A stretch of 63,866 nucleotides of DNA from Vibrio sp. Of7-15. Its GTDB lineage: Bacteria; Pseudomonadota; Gammaproteobacteria; Enterobacterales; Vibrionaceae. Positions 21,660 to 31,013 of the stretch are shown here, piece after piece. The DNA is taken from assembly GCF_022347565.1 (NCBI RefSeq), contig NZ_JAKRGH010000029.1, forward strand, positions 1 to 63,866, read 5' to 3'. Position numbers and translations under genes: made by a program. Numbering within the stretch: the first letter of the stretch is position 1; every line of letters begins with the position of its first letter. The notes under the pieces are model-generated. The model was not told the DNA's origin. It did no database searches and was given only the letters and a program-made list of their open reading frames with translations.

Positions 21660-22802
21660 TTAAATCAATACTAAATCGTCTCGATGAATGGCAACAGGCC
21701 CATATTCATAACCTAATACCTGGTGAATATCTTGGCTGTGTTTACCTAACACTTTCGTCAGGTCTTGACTTGAATAACGAGACAAACCTCTTGCGATAAG
21801 GGTACCTTTCTTATCACAAATTCGAGCCACTTCACCGCGATGGAATTCCCCTTTCACAGAGATAATGCCTTTAGATAACAAGCTGCTACCTCGCTCTTGC
21901 ACTGCAGCCACAGCACCATCATCAATAATAACGTCGCCCGCAGGTGGAGGCCCGGCTAAAATCCAACGCTTACGGCTCTCTAATGGTGATTCTAAAGGTA
22001 AGAAACGCGTTCCTTGAGGTTGAGACTCTACAGCCTCCAGAATCACATTATGGCTACTGCCTGCAGCAATGATCACTTCAATGCCCGCACGGCGCGCGAC
22101 GTCTGCCGCCTGAAGTTTTGTTGCCATACCACCCGTACCTAACGTGGTACCGCTACCGCCAGCGATTTTTCGTAACGTTTCATCAATGGTATGAACTTCA
22201 CGGATAAGCTCTGCATTTGGGTCTTTACGTGGGTCAGCGCTAAATAAGCCAGGCTGATCGGTCAAGAGCAATAACTTATCGGCTCCGGCAAGAATACCAA
22301 CTAAGGCAGATAAATTATCATTATCACCGACTTTGATCTCAGTCGTTGCCACGGCATCATTTTCATTTACAACAGGCACAATATTATTATCAAGTAGAGC
22401 TTTTAACATATCGCGAGCATTTAAGTAGCGTTCGCGATCATCAAGATCAGCTCGCGTTAGTAGCATTTGTCCTACATGGATACCATAAATATTAAACAGG
22501 CTTTCCCACGCCTGAATCAGACAGCTTTGCCCCACTGCAGCCAGCATTTGTTTGCTCGCCATGGTGTTGGGCAATTCGGGGTAGTTAAGGTGTTCACGGC
22601 CAGCTGCTATCGCTCCAGAAGTAACAACGATAACTTGATGTCCTTGTTTCTTTAGTTCTGCACATTGACGAACCAATTCAACCATATGTGCTCTGTCTAG
22701 CTGTAAAGTGCCGCCAGTCAGAACACTTGTCCCTAACTTAACCACAATCGTCTGGCTTTTCTCACTTGCCACCGATTGTTCTGCTTCTTTTATATTTGCC
22801 AT
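21660..22802 (-). CDS. proB: glutamate 5-kinase ProB
   Basis: 380 aa. Phosphorylates glutamate as the first and feedback-inhibited step of proline synthesis. The amino-acid kinase domain (about 20-275) has [33 protein letters not shown] and [19 protein letters not shown]; a C-terminal PUA domain (about 295-375) has VDDGA-type and [10 protein letters not shown] segments. Length indicates the PUA-containing form. First gene of the proBA operon. Confidence 0.97.
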   Translation of the reverse strand: MANIKEAEQSVASEKSQTIVVKLGTSVLTGGTLQLDRAHMVELVRQCAELKKQGHQVIVVTSGAIAAGREHLNYPELPNTMASKQMLAAVGQSCLIQAWESLFNIYGIHVGQMLLTRADLDDRERYLNARDMLKALLDNNIVPVVNENDAVATTEIKVGDNDNLSALVGILAGADKLLLLTDQPGLFSADPRKDPNAELIREVHTIDETLRKIAGGSGTTLGTGGMATKLQAADVARRAGIEVIIAAGSSHNVILEAVESQPQGTRFLPLESPLESRKRWILAGPPPAGDVIIDDGAVAAVQERGSSLLSKGIISVKGEFHRGEVARICDKKGTLIARGLSRYSSQDLTKVLGKHSQDIHQVLGYEYGPVAIHRDDLVLI

Positions 22803-22870
22803 GAATTAACTTAACTTTGAAGTAATAACGGTATGTCTTTTTTTTATCAATCTAAGCGCAAAATCACAAG

Positions 22871-22896
22871 AAAAAAGGCATCATTAGACGCCTTTT
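22871..22896 (-). terminator. terminator of crl
   Basis: Minus-strand AAAAGGC / GCCTTTT stem with a 10-nt loop followed by T, about 28 nt after the crl stop and upstream of proB. Confidence 0.75.
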
Positions 22897-22924
22897 ATTA
22901 TTAATTTCGTATAAAACAGCTATT

Positions 22925-23320
22925 TTACTCAAGAATGGTTTCTTGTAAGTCTTGATGTGCCATGACTGATAAAGAAAAATCAGTGGTCAGTAATGTAGTG
23001 AGCTTGGCATAAAAACTATTTAATGTGCTCACCACTTCTTCTTGATGCTTTGTGGGAACAGCCTCAGAAACCCATTCACCTGACTCATCATAGCGCCCAA
23101 AGTGATACACATACAAAAAGCCGTCTTCATGAGAAGTAAGCTCTAACCACCAGCCCCAAAACTCCCGCTCTTCTGGTGATTTTTTCGCGTCAACACAAAC
23201 AGATAAGCTATCAAAAAAGTACTTACCTTCACTTGATTTCTTATTTCTTAAATATGGCCCAATTGCAGCAAAACGAGTCAATAAACGGTTGTGTGATGGT
23301 GCTACTGTTGTCGTTGTCAT
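22925..23320 (-). CDS. crl: sigma factor-binding protein Crl
   Basis: 131 aa. Crl binds sigmaS and promotes holoenzyme assembly, strengthening the stationary-phase/general stress response. The family signature is clear: LLTRFAAIGPYLRNK, YFFDSLSVCVDAKKSPEEREFWGWWLEL and a C-terminal LTTLLTTDFSL. It lies between frsA and proBA, the same neighbourhood as in enterobacteria. It has its own terminator, so it is probably a single-gene unit or the end of the frsA transcript (88-nt gap). Confidence 0.93.
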   Translation of the reverse strand: MTTTTVAPSHNRLLTRFAAIGPYLRNKKSSEGKYFFDSLSVCVDAKKSPEEREFWGWWLELTSHEDGFLYVYHFGRYDESGEWVSEAVPTKHQEEVVSTLNSFYAKLTTLLTTDFSLSVMAHQDLQETILE

Positions 23321-23408
23321 AATTGGTCTCCCATCCGTAGTGACTTTCTATTTTTTAACAACTTAACAACAAAAAGCCAAGAAAAAGTAACGTTTAAATT
23401 TTCTCTTT

Positions 23409-24659
23409 CTAACCTAGCTCATTTTTTATCCATTTAATCGCACTGACTAAAGATTTGTGATAACCATCGTATAAAGGCTTCGATGGAATGATCATCGCTT
23501 TACCGCTTTGGCTGTACATGGCTACCAAATTGTTATCTGACACTGACGATATTGGATCCCCTTCCAAACCTAAGGCTAAAATTGGAACCGATGTTCGACG
23601 CCCTACTAAAAAGCCCTGCATCTTCAACGACCACGCTTGCATTTGTGTCGTCATGCTTCGTACATCCACCGTTTTTTTCCCCAGCCGTGAAGCAATAGTA
23701 TCCAAGTACATTTTGGGCATGGTTGCCAATCGAGAAGGATCGGACAAGATACTATGAACTGGCGCGCCAAGAGCAACACAAGCCTTAATCTTATTAGGTT
23801 CAAGAAAAGACAACCGAACCGCAGCGTGCCCGCCTAAGCGAAAGCCAAGTAACGACACTTTATGATGATCGACCCACGGTACATTAGGTAACTCATCCAA
23901 AATCGCTTGATGTAAACAACTTGAATCTTCCGTCAGTGACCAATGTAAACTGTGTCCTAACGACGGCATATCTAGAGTTAACATGGCGAAATTTTCAGGC
24001 ACTAGGTAATCTTGAAATAAACGCCACATGTCTGATTGCAATGTATCCAACCCCGCACTGACCATAACAACCGGGAGAGGGTTCTGAGTATGAGGTAGAT
24101 GTAAAAAAGCCTTAATGGTTTTTCCTTTATAAGGCACTTCAATGGTTTTTACAGTGTACGAAGAGTGTTGGTTCGCTTCTTGATATGCTTTGTTCGCCAA
24201 CACTTGTGCCTGAACTGCCAATGAGTCCCCTTTTAAGTGCGGGTAGCCTGCAATACTGTAATACAAGCTGGCCATGTATAGCGCATGGGCTGCTTTTTCT
24301 CCCTCTAGCTCTTTGGCTCTTTTTTGATGCTGCATACCTGCTGCCGTCCACTCATAAGCCCAGTTCCCCGGTCGATAACCAATCACAGTATCCAGTAATG
24401 CTGATGAACTGCGATGATGGGAAGAGTGTGCCATATTCGCTAAGATCTCTTCCATCTCGATTGGGTCGACACCTTGCCAGATCCATTGCGTACGACGAAG
24501 AACCCGATACCAAGAACTGTTGTCTTCATCAAGCTGGCCACAACCTCCATCTGCACGAGGAGGGCTAGACATATAGTGAACTAACGTCGAGGTTTCTTTA
24601 GCCTGCTTATGGCTTTTAAACAGAGTGATTGAAAGGTTTTGCTCTTGAGATTCCGTCAT
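23409..24659 (-). CDS. frsA: FrsA (YafA) alpha/beta-hydrolase-like protein
   Basis: 416 aa. A member of the FrsA esterase/pyruvate-decarboxylase-debated family, which binds dephosphorylated EIIAGlc in E. coli and shifts respiration toward fermentation. The N-terminal part has WIWQGVDPIEMEEILA, and the alpha/beta-hydrolase region has VVMVSAGLDTLQSDMW and the nucleophile-elbow position LLGFRLGGHAAVR, where the usual Ser is Arg-flanked and not obvious. The ATG at 24659 is used: GGAG lies six bases upstream, inside the alternative TTG start at 24671. Enzymatic activity in this family is disputed. Confidence 0.9.
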   Translation of the reverse strand: MTESQEQNLSITLFKSHKQAKETSTLVHYMSSPPRADGGCGQLDEDNSSWYRVLRRTQWIWQGVDPIEMEEILANMAHSSHHRSSSALLDTVIGYRPGNWAYEWTAAGMQHQKRAKELEGEKAAHALYMASLYYSIAGYPHLKGDSLAVQAQVLANKAYQEANQHSSYTVKTIEVPYKGKTIKAFLHLPHTQNPLPVVMVSAGLDTLQSDMWRLFQDYLVPENFAMLTLDMPSLGHSLHWSLTEDSSCLHQAILDELPNVPWVDHHKVSLLGFRLGGHAAVRLSFLEPNKIKACVALGAPVHSILSDPSRLATMPKMYLDTIASRLGKKTVDVRSMTTQMQAWSLKMQGFLVGRRTSVPILALGLEGDPISSVSDNNLVAMYSQSGKAMIIPSKPLYDGYHKSLVSAIKWIKNELG

Positions 24660-24794
24660 GTTTGGCTCCAATGCTCAACGTTAAGTCCATTATACCAATC
24701 GAATTTGGTAAATGACCTCTTAATCTGTTTACAAAGATACCAAGTATGGCTTTATGACAATTAGGTGAGAGTCAAAGAGTTTAGAAATAACCTT

Positions 24795-24825
24795 AAAAAA
24801 TAAATGGCCCAAATTAGGGCCATTT
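24795..24825 (-). terminator. terminator of the purine salvage operon
   Basis: Minus-strand AAATGGCCC / GGGCCATTT, a perfect 9-bp stem with a 6-nt loop, followed by ATTTTTT. It lies about 28 nt after the gpt stop. Confidence 0.88.
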
Positions 24826-24852
24826 ATTCAAAGGTTCTGCAAGATAATAAAC

Positions 24853-25314
24853 TTATTTTGCTTTATGTACTGGGTCAACAAATGTCACTGCCATATCCCA
24901 TGGTTGTTCAATCCATGTGTCTTGAGGGATATCGACAACATAATCATCAACTAGGTGTTTGCCAGCAGGCTTTGCACATACCGTAACAAATTTTCCTTTC
25001 GGATACATTTCACGGATCTTCTCAGCAGTCCCGCCTGTATCAACCAAATCATCAACAATCAAGAAGCCTTCGCCGTCACCCTCAGCCGCTTTAACGACAC
25101 TCAGTTCATGCTGATGATCATGATCGTAACTGACAATGCACACTGTATCTACGTAACGAATACCCAATTCACGAGCCAGAATTGCAGCAGGAACCAAACC
25201 ACCACGACTCACCGCAATAATACCTTTCCACTGCTCAGCAGGAAGTTGACGCTCCGCAAGCTGGCGCGTGTACATTTGAATATTATCCCAAGTGATTACA
25301 AACTTATTACTCAT
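24853..25314 (-). CDS. gpt: xanthine-guanine phosphoribosyltransferase Gpt
   Basis: 153 aa. Converts xanthine, guanine (and weakly hypoxanthine) plus PRPP to nucleotides. The PRPP-binding loop [22 protein letters not shown] and the purine-binding C-terminus [15 protein letters not shown] are intact. The open frame extends 30 codons upstream, but [11 protein letters not shown] matches the conserved N-terminus; GAGG lies 11 bases before this ATG. It is 41 nt downstream of the NCS2 permease in the same direction, so uptake and salvage are probably co-transcribed. Confidence 0.96.
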   Translation of the reverse strand: MSNKFVITWDNIQMYTRQLAERQLPAEQWKGIIAVSRGGLVPAAILARELGIRYVDTVCIVSYDHDHQHELSVVKAAEGDGEGFLIVDDLVDTGGTAEKIREMYPKGKFVTVCAKPAGKHLVDDYVVDIPQDTWIEQPWDMAVTFVDPVHKAK

Positions 25315-25355
25315 ATTCTGACAAACCTCTAAAGCATTGAATGCTCTACTATAAA

Positions 25356-26648
25356 TTAAACCATGAAAACAAACTTTAAGATAAACAGAGCAGCAAGAAT
25401 CCATACGCTGATGTGTACATCACGGCCTTTACCACTGAACAATTTAATTGCAGCAAAAGAAATAAAACCAAGCGCAATGCCATGCGCAATAGAGAACGTG
25501 AGTGGCATTAACAAACAAACCACAACAACAGGAGCTGCTTCTGTTAAATCACGCCAATCAATATTAACGAGACCAGACATCATCAAAATAGCAACGTAGA
25601 AAAGCGCACCTGCTGTCGCATAAGCTGGGACCATTCCTGCTAATGGCGAGAAGAATAGAGCAAGTAAGAATAAAAAGCCAACCACAACTGCTGTTAAGCC
25701 CGTACGACCACCAGCAGACACACCTGAAACACTTTCAATGTACGACGTTGTACTTGAAGTACCTAACACAGCACCGACTGATGTCGCCGTACTATCCGCA
25801 AGTAGTGCGCGGTTCAAACGCGGTATTTTGCCATCTTTACCCATCAAATCGGCACGCTGTGCAACACCGACCAATGTACCTGCAGTATCAAAAAGATCGA
25901 CAAAAAGGAATGCAAAAACAACGGATAACAAACCAACTTCAAGTGCACCAGAAAAATCCAACTGCATAAAAGTAGGCGCTAGACTTGGTGGCGTAGAAAC
26001 AATGCCCGCGTATTGGATATCACCAAAAATCAAACCGAGTACCGTAACAGCTAAGATGGCAATCATTACAGCGGCTTTATAACCACGGTGAACTAACGCA
26101 ATAGTTAGAAAAAAGCCCAGTGCAGCCATCACTGCTGGAAACTGAGTAATATCACCCATTGATACTAACGTCGCAGGGTTATCAACCACAATGCCTGAGT
26201 TTTTCAATGCGATCAAAGCTAGGAATAAACCAATACCTGCCGAAATACCAGTACGAAGGGCAAGTGGGATCGCGTTGATGATCAACTCTCTGATCTTAAA
26301 AATACTCAGTAAAATAAACAGGACACCCGACATAAAGACTGCAGCTAATGCAACTTGCCATGTATGCCCCATCCCTAATACGACCGTATATGTAAAAAAG
26401 GCATTGAGCCCCATGCCTGGAGCTTGAGCAATTGGGTAGTTGGCAACAAAACCCATAATGAAACAGCCAATTGCTGCTGCTAAACACGTTGCAACAAAAA
26501 CAGCTCCTCTGTCCATGCCAGCATCAGCCAAAATCGCAGGGTTAACAAAAATGATGTAAGCCATGGTTAAGAAGGTCGTAACCCCGGCAATAAATTCAGT
26601 ACGAAAGTCAGTATTATTGGCTTTCAGTTGAAATAACTTTTCAAGCAT
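25356..26648 (-). CDS. NCS2-family purine permease
   Basis: 430 aa with 12-14 hydrophobic segments. An inner-membrane nucleobase:cation symporter of the AzgA-like branch of NCS2 (adenine/guanine/hypoxanthine permeases such as E. coli AdeP/GhxP types). Diagnostic segments are [21 protein letters not shown] at the N-terminus, [16 protein letters not shown] near 75, [23 protein letters not shown] near 245 and [25 protein letters not shown] near 295. Exact substrate is not readable, but the gpt neighbour and a PurR-like operator at its promoter favour guanine/hypoxanthine/xanthine-type purines. Confidence 0.92.
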   Translation of the reverse strand: MLEKLFQLKANNTDFRTEFIAGVTTFLTMAYIIFVNPAILADAGMDRGAVFVATCLAAAIGCFIMGFVANYPIAQAPGMGLNAFFTYTVVLGMGHTWQVALAAVFMSGVLFILLSIFKIRELIINAIPLALRTGISAGIGLFLALIALKNSGIVVDNPATLVSMGDITQFPAVMAALGFFLTIALVHRGYKAAVMIAILAVTVLGLIFGDIQYAGIVSTPPSLAPTFMQLDFSGALEVGLLSVVFAFLFVDLFDTAGTLVGVAQRADLMGKDGKIPRLNRALLADSTATSVGAVLGTSSTTSYIESVSGVSAGGRTGLTAVVVGFLFLLALFFSPLAGMVPAYATAGALFYVAILMMSGLVNIDWRDLTEAAPVVVVCLLMPLTFSIAHGIALGFISFAAIKLFSGKGRDVHISVWILAALFILKFVFMV

Positions 26649-26702
26649 TGTTCTCGGTTCCTAGAGAAATAGATGAGGTGGCTTCAACACAATTAAACGA
26701 TT

Positions 26703-26729
26703 GCGTAATCGTTTACGGCGGCAAGTATA
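26703..26729 (-). promoter_or_regulatory. permease-gpt promoter with PurR-type operator
   Basis: On the minus strand TATACT (26724-26729) is a good -10. The next bases, about where transcription would start, hold a PurR-like 16-mer (26703-26718, plus-strand GCGTAATCGTTTACGG, 11 of 16 positions of ACGCAAACGTTTGCGT). A perfect 8-bp inverted repeat AAACGATT-N4-AATCGTTT (26695-26714) overlaps it. Position over the start site suggests repression by PurR or another LacI-family regulator. Confidence 0.55.
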
Positions 26730-26992
26730 AGGATTACAAAATGTAAATTCCAGTAAATTAGCGCTGGTTATATCAATAAACCTATTCACCAACTATTTTT
26801 GAACCTTTAGAGTCAAGCTTCTAAATCACTAATGATTAGATAACAGTAAGTTAGGACTATTTTTAAATTAAATTCAGTGTGTATAAAACAAACAACCAAA
26901 AAATATTCAACCAAATGCAGGTAAGATTATTGTGAACTTAGATGTAGAAAACAGAGGCTGGACAATGTAATCGAATACATGTCAGGTAAAAG

Positions 26993-27023
26993 ATAAAAAA
27001 ACGCCACTCAATGGTGAGTGGCG
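26993..27023 (-). terminator. terminator of the small-peptide RNA
   Basis: Minus-strand CGCCACTCA / TGAGTGGCG, a perfect 9-bp stem with a CCAT loop, followed by seven T. It ends about 100 nt after the small ORF and has no other gene to serve. Confidence 0.93.
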
Positions 27024-27120
27024 GCAGAATATAGATAACCCAAATGGTTATAAAAGAATTCTAATCATAGGGGGTGAACAAATCATTGTTCAGAAACACA
27101 ACTAAAGCTGTCTTTCGAAA

Positions 27121-27207
27121 TTAGTAACCGAAGCAAGTTGGGTAACGGAAATCTGAAGTATAAACAGAGCGTACATTCCAAAACTTCGCAGAAATTAAAC
27201 CTTTCAT
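27121..27207 (-). CDS. vcdP: 28-residue small protein (VcdP-like)
   Basis: 28 aa beginning MKGLISAKFW and ending YPTCFGY; too short for usual ORF calling. The ATG is preceded by AAGGTGA at five bases, one of the best Shine-Dalgarno sequences in the window. Composition is unusual: aromatic-rich (Trp, 3 Tyr, 3 Phe), basic, one Cys, no hydrophobic run, so not a membrane peptide or a typical attenuator leader (no run of one amino acid). It lies inside an RNA with its own promoter and terminator. Proposed homologue of V. cholerae VcdP, a 29-residue protein said to stimulate citrate synthase. That it is a real small protein is well supported; its function is inference. Confidence 0.7.
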   Translation of the reverse strand: MKGLISAKFWNVRSVYTSDFRYPTCFGY

Positions 27208-27331
27208 AGATATCACCTTCTAAATCAATTGTCTTTTTGGTTGAACATAATGTTCAGTTGATCTCAGTTCCTTGGAGGCGAATTACGGACTCATCCTTTG
27301 AGCATTTCATTCTTCTCTTGAAGATGTGGTC

Positions 27332-27359
27332 ACTATACCACCAAGAAATAAAATTACAA
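27332..27359 (-). promoter_or_regulatory. promoter of the small-peptide RNA
   Basis: Minus-strand TTGTAA (27354-27359), a 16-nt spacer and TATAGT (27332-27337). The predicted start is near 27325, about 118 nt before the small ORF. Confidence 0.65.
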
Positions 27360-27365
27360 CATTTT

Positions 27366-27381
27366 TTTGAACCACATCACA
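27366..27381 (-). promoter_or_regulatory. CRP-like site upstream of the small RNA
   Basis: Minus-strand TGTGATGTGGTTCAAA matches TGTGA-N6-TCACA at eight of ten half-site positions (left half perfect). It is centred about 49 bp before the predicted start, next to the -35. That is not a canonical activation position, so repression or a modified start site is possible. Published VcdRP is described as CRP-controlled. Confidence 0.5.
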
Positions 27382-27567
27382 TATAGGTGAGTTATGAGAT
27401 ATCAATCACTATTATTCCGTAATTTTATTTCAATCAATAAGCATAAAGTATGAGCCACTGCGCAGGCGTTTTTATAAACAACCATGTTAAGATGAGGTTA
27501 AGTCTTATACAAAAGACATTAACATGCGATTTATGAACTAATAAAAAAGAATAACTAAGGATAGACC

Positions 27568-29208
27568 ATGACGTTGTTACAGCTTAGAGCCTTGTCAATC
27601 AGTAAACGTTTATATTTGCTAACGTTTGTTGTGACACTACTGACCCTAATCCCCCTTTTTCTGGTGATGAATGATTTTAAGATTGGCTTAATGGAAGAGA
27701 AACGTTTAAAAACCAAGAATCTGGTTGAAACTGCTCACACACTCCTCGCCCATTACCACTCTTTAGAAACATCAAACGCTTTATCCAAAGAAGAAGCACA
27801 ACTGCAAGCCAAAAATGCAATTAAAGCCCTACGCTATGAAGGCCAAGATTATTTTTGGATCAACAACTCTAAGCCGGACATGATCATGCACCCCATCAAA
27901 CCTCAACTTGATGGGACACACCTTGGTGAAATAAAAGACAAAGCGGGTAACTTCTTATTTAGCGACATGGCCAAAGTGGTTCAACAACAAGGCCGTGGGT
28001 TTGTGAATTATTTTTGGGCCAAACCTGGACACGAAGATCCCGTTGCTAAGATCTCGTATGTGATTGGCTTTCAGCCTTGGGACTGGATCGTCGGCTCAGG
28101 GATCTATGTTGATGATGTAGAAAAGATCTACCAACAAGAAGTCAAACAAATTGCCTTTATACTGAGTATTTGTTTGATCATCATGCTGACCATCGCTTGG
28201 GCATTAGGCCGCACTATCGTCAAACCAAGTGAAGAAGCGCTGCTTGCAATGGAAGACATCGCCCAAGGGGATGGCGATTTAACCCACCGCCTTTCTCAAA
28301 AAGGCAATGACGAGCTCAGTAAAATATCCACCGCCTTTAATACCTTTGCCAGTAAACTCGCCGATATGATCCGAGAAATGACACCAGTAAGTGCGCATAT
28401 CAGCGCGGCAGCTACACAGTTAAATGGCGTCGCTTCAGAAACCGCAGAAAGCGCAAACCAACAGCATCATGGTGTCGATAGTGTAGCAGCAGCCATGAAT
28501 CAGCTTTTAGCCAGTAACCAAGAAGTTGCCTCTTCAGCCCAACAAGCAGCTATCGCAGCAGAAGAAGCCAATAACAAAAGTCAGCAAGGCATGATTGTCG
28601 TAAAACAAGCCTCTAATGAAATGGCGTCACTGTCTAGTTTATTAGAAGAAACAGCAAAAGGGGCTGACGCACTGGCCGCCGATTCACAAACCATTGGCTC
28701 TGTATTAGATGTGATTCGGGGTATTGCTGAACAAACCAATTTATTAGCCCTAAATGCAGCCATCGAAGCGGCACGGGCTGGCGAACAAGGACGTGGATTT
28801 GCTGTTGTTGCTGATGAAGTGCGAACCTTAGCCACACGAACACAAACCAGCACCGATGAAATCGAGCAAATTATTCGTAGCTTACAATCCAAAGCCAAAG
28901 ACGTAACTGGGGCTATTGTTCAAACAAGAGAGCAATCCGCCAACACAGCACAACACGCTCAACAAGCTGGCGTGGTGCTCGATGAAATCGGAGAGCAAGT
29001 CAACCTCATTACCTCTTTAAACCATCAAATTGCCGAGGCATGCTCTCAACAAACCGATGCAACTGGTGAAATAAATCAAAACTTAAATCACCTCACCGAG
29101 CACAGCCATAACTCCATTTTACAAGGTGAGCAAATTGCCGCAGCTAGTGAGCAACTGCTTACAAGTGGCCAACGGCTACAACAATTGATCTCCCACTTCA
29201 AAGTTTAA
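27568..29208 (+). CDS. methyl-accepting chemotaxis protein (sCache type)
   Basis: 546 aa. Transmembrane segment 1 at about residues 14-33, a periplasmic sensor of about 150 residues with the single-Cache (sCache_2) pattern ([46 protein letters not shown]), transmembrane segment 2 near 189-211, a HAMP domain and a cytoplasmic signalling coiled coil. The CheA/CheW tip [37 protein letters not shown] is fully conserved. There is no CheR-docking pentapeptide at the C-terminus (ends SHFKV). The ligand cannot be read; sCache_2 receptors often sense small carboxylates. Single-gene unit with its own terminator. Confidence 0.95.
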   Translation: MTLLQLRALSISKRLYLLTFVVTLLTLIPLFLVMNDFKIGLMEEKRLKTKNLVETAHTLLAHYHSLETSNALSKEEAQLQAKNAIKALRYEGQDYFWINNSKPDMIMHPIKPQLDGTHLGEIKDKAGNFLFSDMAKVVQQQGRGFVNYFWAKPGHEDPVAKISYVIGFQPWDWIVGSGIYVDDVEKIYQQEVKQIAFILSICLIIMLTIAWALGRTIVKPSEEALLAMEDIAQGDGDLTHRLSQKGNDELSKISTAFNTFASKLADMIREMTPVSAHISAAATQLNGVASETAESANQQHHGVDSVAAAMNQLLASNQEVASSAQQAAIAAEEANNKSQQGMIVVKQASNEMASLSSLLEETAKGADALAADSQTIGSVLDVIRGIAEQTNLLALNAAIEAARAGEQGRGFAVVADEVRTLATRTQTSTDEIEQIIRSLQSKAKDVTGAIVQTREQSANTAQHAQQAGVVLDEIGEQVNLITSLNHQIAEACSQQTDATGEINQNLNHLTEHSHNSILQGEQIAAASEQLLTSGQRLQQLISHFKV

Positions 29209-29264
29209 GGCGCTTTTTATCCACACAGCAGCAACGTGGTAGTGATACTTTAATAACATAATTT

Positions 29265-29292
29265 GCCTCTGCAACATTGCAGGGGCTTTTTT
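29265..29292 (+). terminator. terminator of the chemoreceptor gene
   Basis: GCCTCTGCAA / TTGCAGGGGC stem (one G-T pair) with a 2-nt apex, then six T, 56 nt after the stop codon. Confidence 0.85.
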
Positions 29293-29489
29293 CATAAACA
29301 CAATTTCTTCATAGTCACATTTACAATAATTCCTCACTCAAAAAACGCTTTTCTCTATTCCTCTATCCTACTTGAGTGGTATGCTTCAGAAAGACGAGTT
29401 ATCGTAATAGATCTCATAAGAAAATATGTTAATGAAGCAAACATTATCCTGTTTCATAACATTTCTTTAGTTTTTTAAAGGAGAAATCC

Positions 29490-30950
29490 GTGTCTGAAAT
29501 CAGTCAACTATCACCACAGCCTGTATGGCAGTTCTTTGATAAAATCTGTTCAATCCCTCACCCATCAAAGCATGAAGAAGCGCTTGCTCAGTACATCATT
29601 GAGTGGGCTCAGTCTGAAGGGCTAGCGGTTCGTCGTGATGAAATCGGTAACGTATTCATTAAGAAACCCGCGACAGCAGGCATGGAAAACCGTAAAGGTG
29701 TGGTATTACAAGCCCACATCGACATGGTTCCACAGAAAAACGAAGACACTGTTCACGACTTCACAAAAGATCCTATTCAACCTTACATTGATGGCGACTG
29801 GGTAACAGCTAAAGGTACGACACTAGGTGCGGATAACGGCATGGGCATGGCTTCATGTTTAGCTGTATTAGCCTCAAAAAACATCAAACATGGTCCTTTA
29901 GAAGTACTATTAACCATCGATGAAGAAGCGGGCATGACAGGTGCATTTGGCCTTGAAGCCGGCTGGTTAGAAGGTGATATTCTTCTGAATACCGATTCTG
30001 AGCAACACGGTGAAATTTACATGGGTTGTGCTGGCGGTGTAGACGGTGCTATCACACTAGACATTACACGTGAAGCAATTCCAGCGGGTTACGTAACGCG
30101 CAAAATCATCTTAAAAGGGTTGAAAGGTGGCCACTCGGGTTGTGATATTCACACTGGTCGTGGTAATGCCAACAAACTACTTGGTCGTTTCCTATATGGC
30201 CATGCCACTGAACTGGATCTGCGTTTAGTTGAATTCTGCGGTGGTAGCCTACGTAACGCCATTCCTCGCGAAGCATTTGCTGTAGTCGCTGTGCCTGCTG
30301 AAAATGCAGATAAGCTTGCCGAGCTATTCAGCTTCTACAATACGCTATTAAGTGAAGAGCTGGGCCGCATAGAAACAGACGTGGTAACTTTCACTGAAGA
30401 AATTACGACAGATGCTCAAGTCTTTGCAAGTGCGCCTCAAGCTACCTTCTTAGCGACTCTGAATGCGTGCCCGAATGGTGTGATCCGCATGAGTGATGAC
30501 ATTGAAGGTGTCGTGGAAACTTCACTGAACGTTGGAGTGATCACAACAGCTGAAAACAGCGTTGAGATCTTATGCTTAATCCGTTCGTTAATGGATTCAG
30601 GCCGCTCAATGGTTGAAGGCATGCTGTCTTCGGTTGCAGAGCTTGCTGGTGCTTCATGTGAATTTTCGGGTGCATACCCTGGCTGGAAACCAGATGCAGA
30701 TTCTGAAATCATGCATGTATTCCGTGATGTTTACGAAGGCATTTATGGCAATAAACCAAACATCATGGTCATCCATGCTGGTCTTGAGTGTGGCCTGTTT
30801 AAAAAGCCATACCCAAACATGGATATGATCTCTTTTGGTCCAACCATCAAATTCCCTCATTCTCCTGATGAGAAGGTCGAAATTAAAACCGTTGAACTAT
30901 TCTGGCAGCAAATGCAGGCGATTTTAGAAAACATCCCTGAAAAAGCATAA
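29490..30950 (+). CDS. pepD: aminoacyl-histidine dipeptidase PepD
   Basis: 486 aa from a GTG start with AAAGGAG seven bases upstream. An M20-family dizinc dipeptidase (beta-alanyl-histidine / Xaa-His dipeptidase, peptidase D). Metal ligands are visible in QAHIDMVPQK (His, Asp near 80), TLGADNGMGMA (bridging Asp near 117) and TIDEEAGMTGAFGL (catalytic Glu-Glu near 147), with a lid domain between. The 281-nt gap before it holds the upstream terminator and no further gene. It is a free-standing unit ending in a shared terminator with dinB. Confidence 0.95.
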   Translation: MSEISQLSPQPVWQFFDKICSIPHPSKHEEALAQYIIEWAQSEGLAVRRDEIGNVFIKKPATAGMENRKGVVLQAHIDMVPQKNEDTVHDFTKDPIQPYIDGDWVTAKGTTLGADNGMGMASCLAVLASKNIKHGPLEVLLTIDEEAGMTGAFGLEAGWLEGDILLNTDSEQHGEIYMGCAGGVDGAITLDITREAIPAGYVTRKIILKGLKGGHSGCDIHTGRGNANKLLGRFLYGHATELDLRLVEFCGGSLRNAIPREAFAVVAVPAENADKLAELFSFYNTLLSEELGRIETDVVTFTEEITTDAQVFASAPQATFLATLNACPNGVIRMSDDIEGVVETSLNVGVITTAENSVEILCLIRSLMDSGRSMVEGMLSSVAELAGASCEFSGAYPGWKPDADSEIMHVFRDVYEGIYGNKPNIMVIHAGLECGLFKKPYPNMDMISFGPTIKFPHSPDEKVEIKTVELFWQQMQAILENIPEKA

Positions 30951-30980
30951 CCAGAAGTACGACTGATATCGATAAATAAC

Positions 30981-31013
30981 AAGGCCAGTGAATACCATTC
31001 CACTGGCCTTTTT
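30981..31013. terminator. bidirectional terminator pepD / dinB
   Basis: A perfect 10-bp stem AAGGCCAGTG / CACTGGCCTT with a 10-nt loop, TTT after it on the plus strand and TTGTTA after it on the minus strand. It ends next to the dinB stop codon, so it mainly serves pepD. Confidence 0.8.

Larger units (their letters stand above)
26993..27325 (-). ncRNA. vcdRP: VcdRP-like dual-function RNA candidate
   Basis: A transcription unit of about 330 nt defined by a promoter (27332-27359), a 28-codon ORF with a strong Shine-Dalgarno and a strong terminator. The 5' part contains a 7-bp palindrome (TGAACAT-A-ATGTTCA, 27242-27256) and a CCTCC stretch (27274-27278); the 3' part contains CACCCCC (27070-27076). 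Both C-rich stretches could pair with Shine-Dalgarno sequences. The architecture recalls VcdRP of V. cholerae, an RNA encoding the 29-residue VcdP (acts on citrate synthase) and base-pairing with sugar-uptake mRNAs. Identity is from memory of the published description, not an alignment. The 26730-26992 stretch beyond it holds nothing I recognise. Confidence 0.6.

Noticed and set aside
27440-27520. Possible sigma28 promoter for the chemoreceptor (TAAA-N15-GAGGTTAA)
   Set aside because: Only five of eight -10 positions match, unlike the perfect pomA site; not enough to claim.
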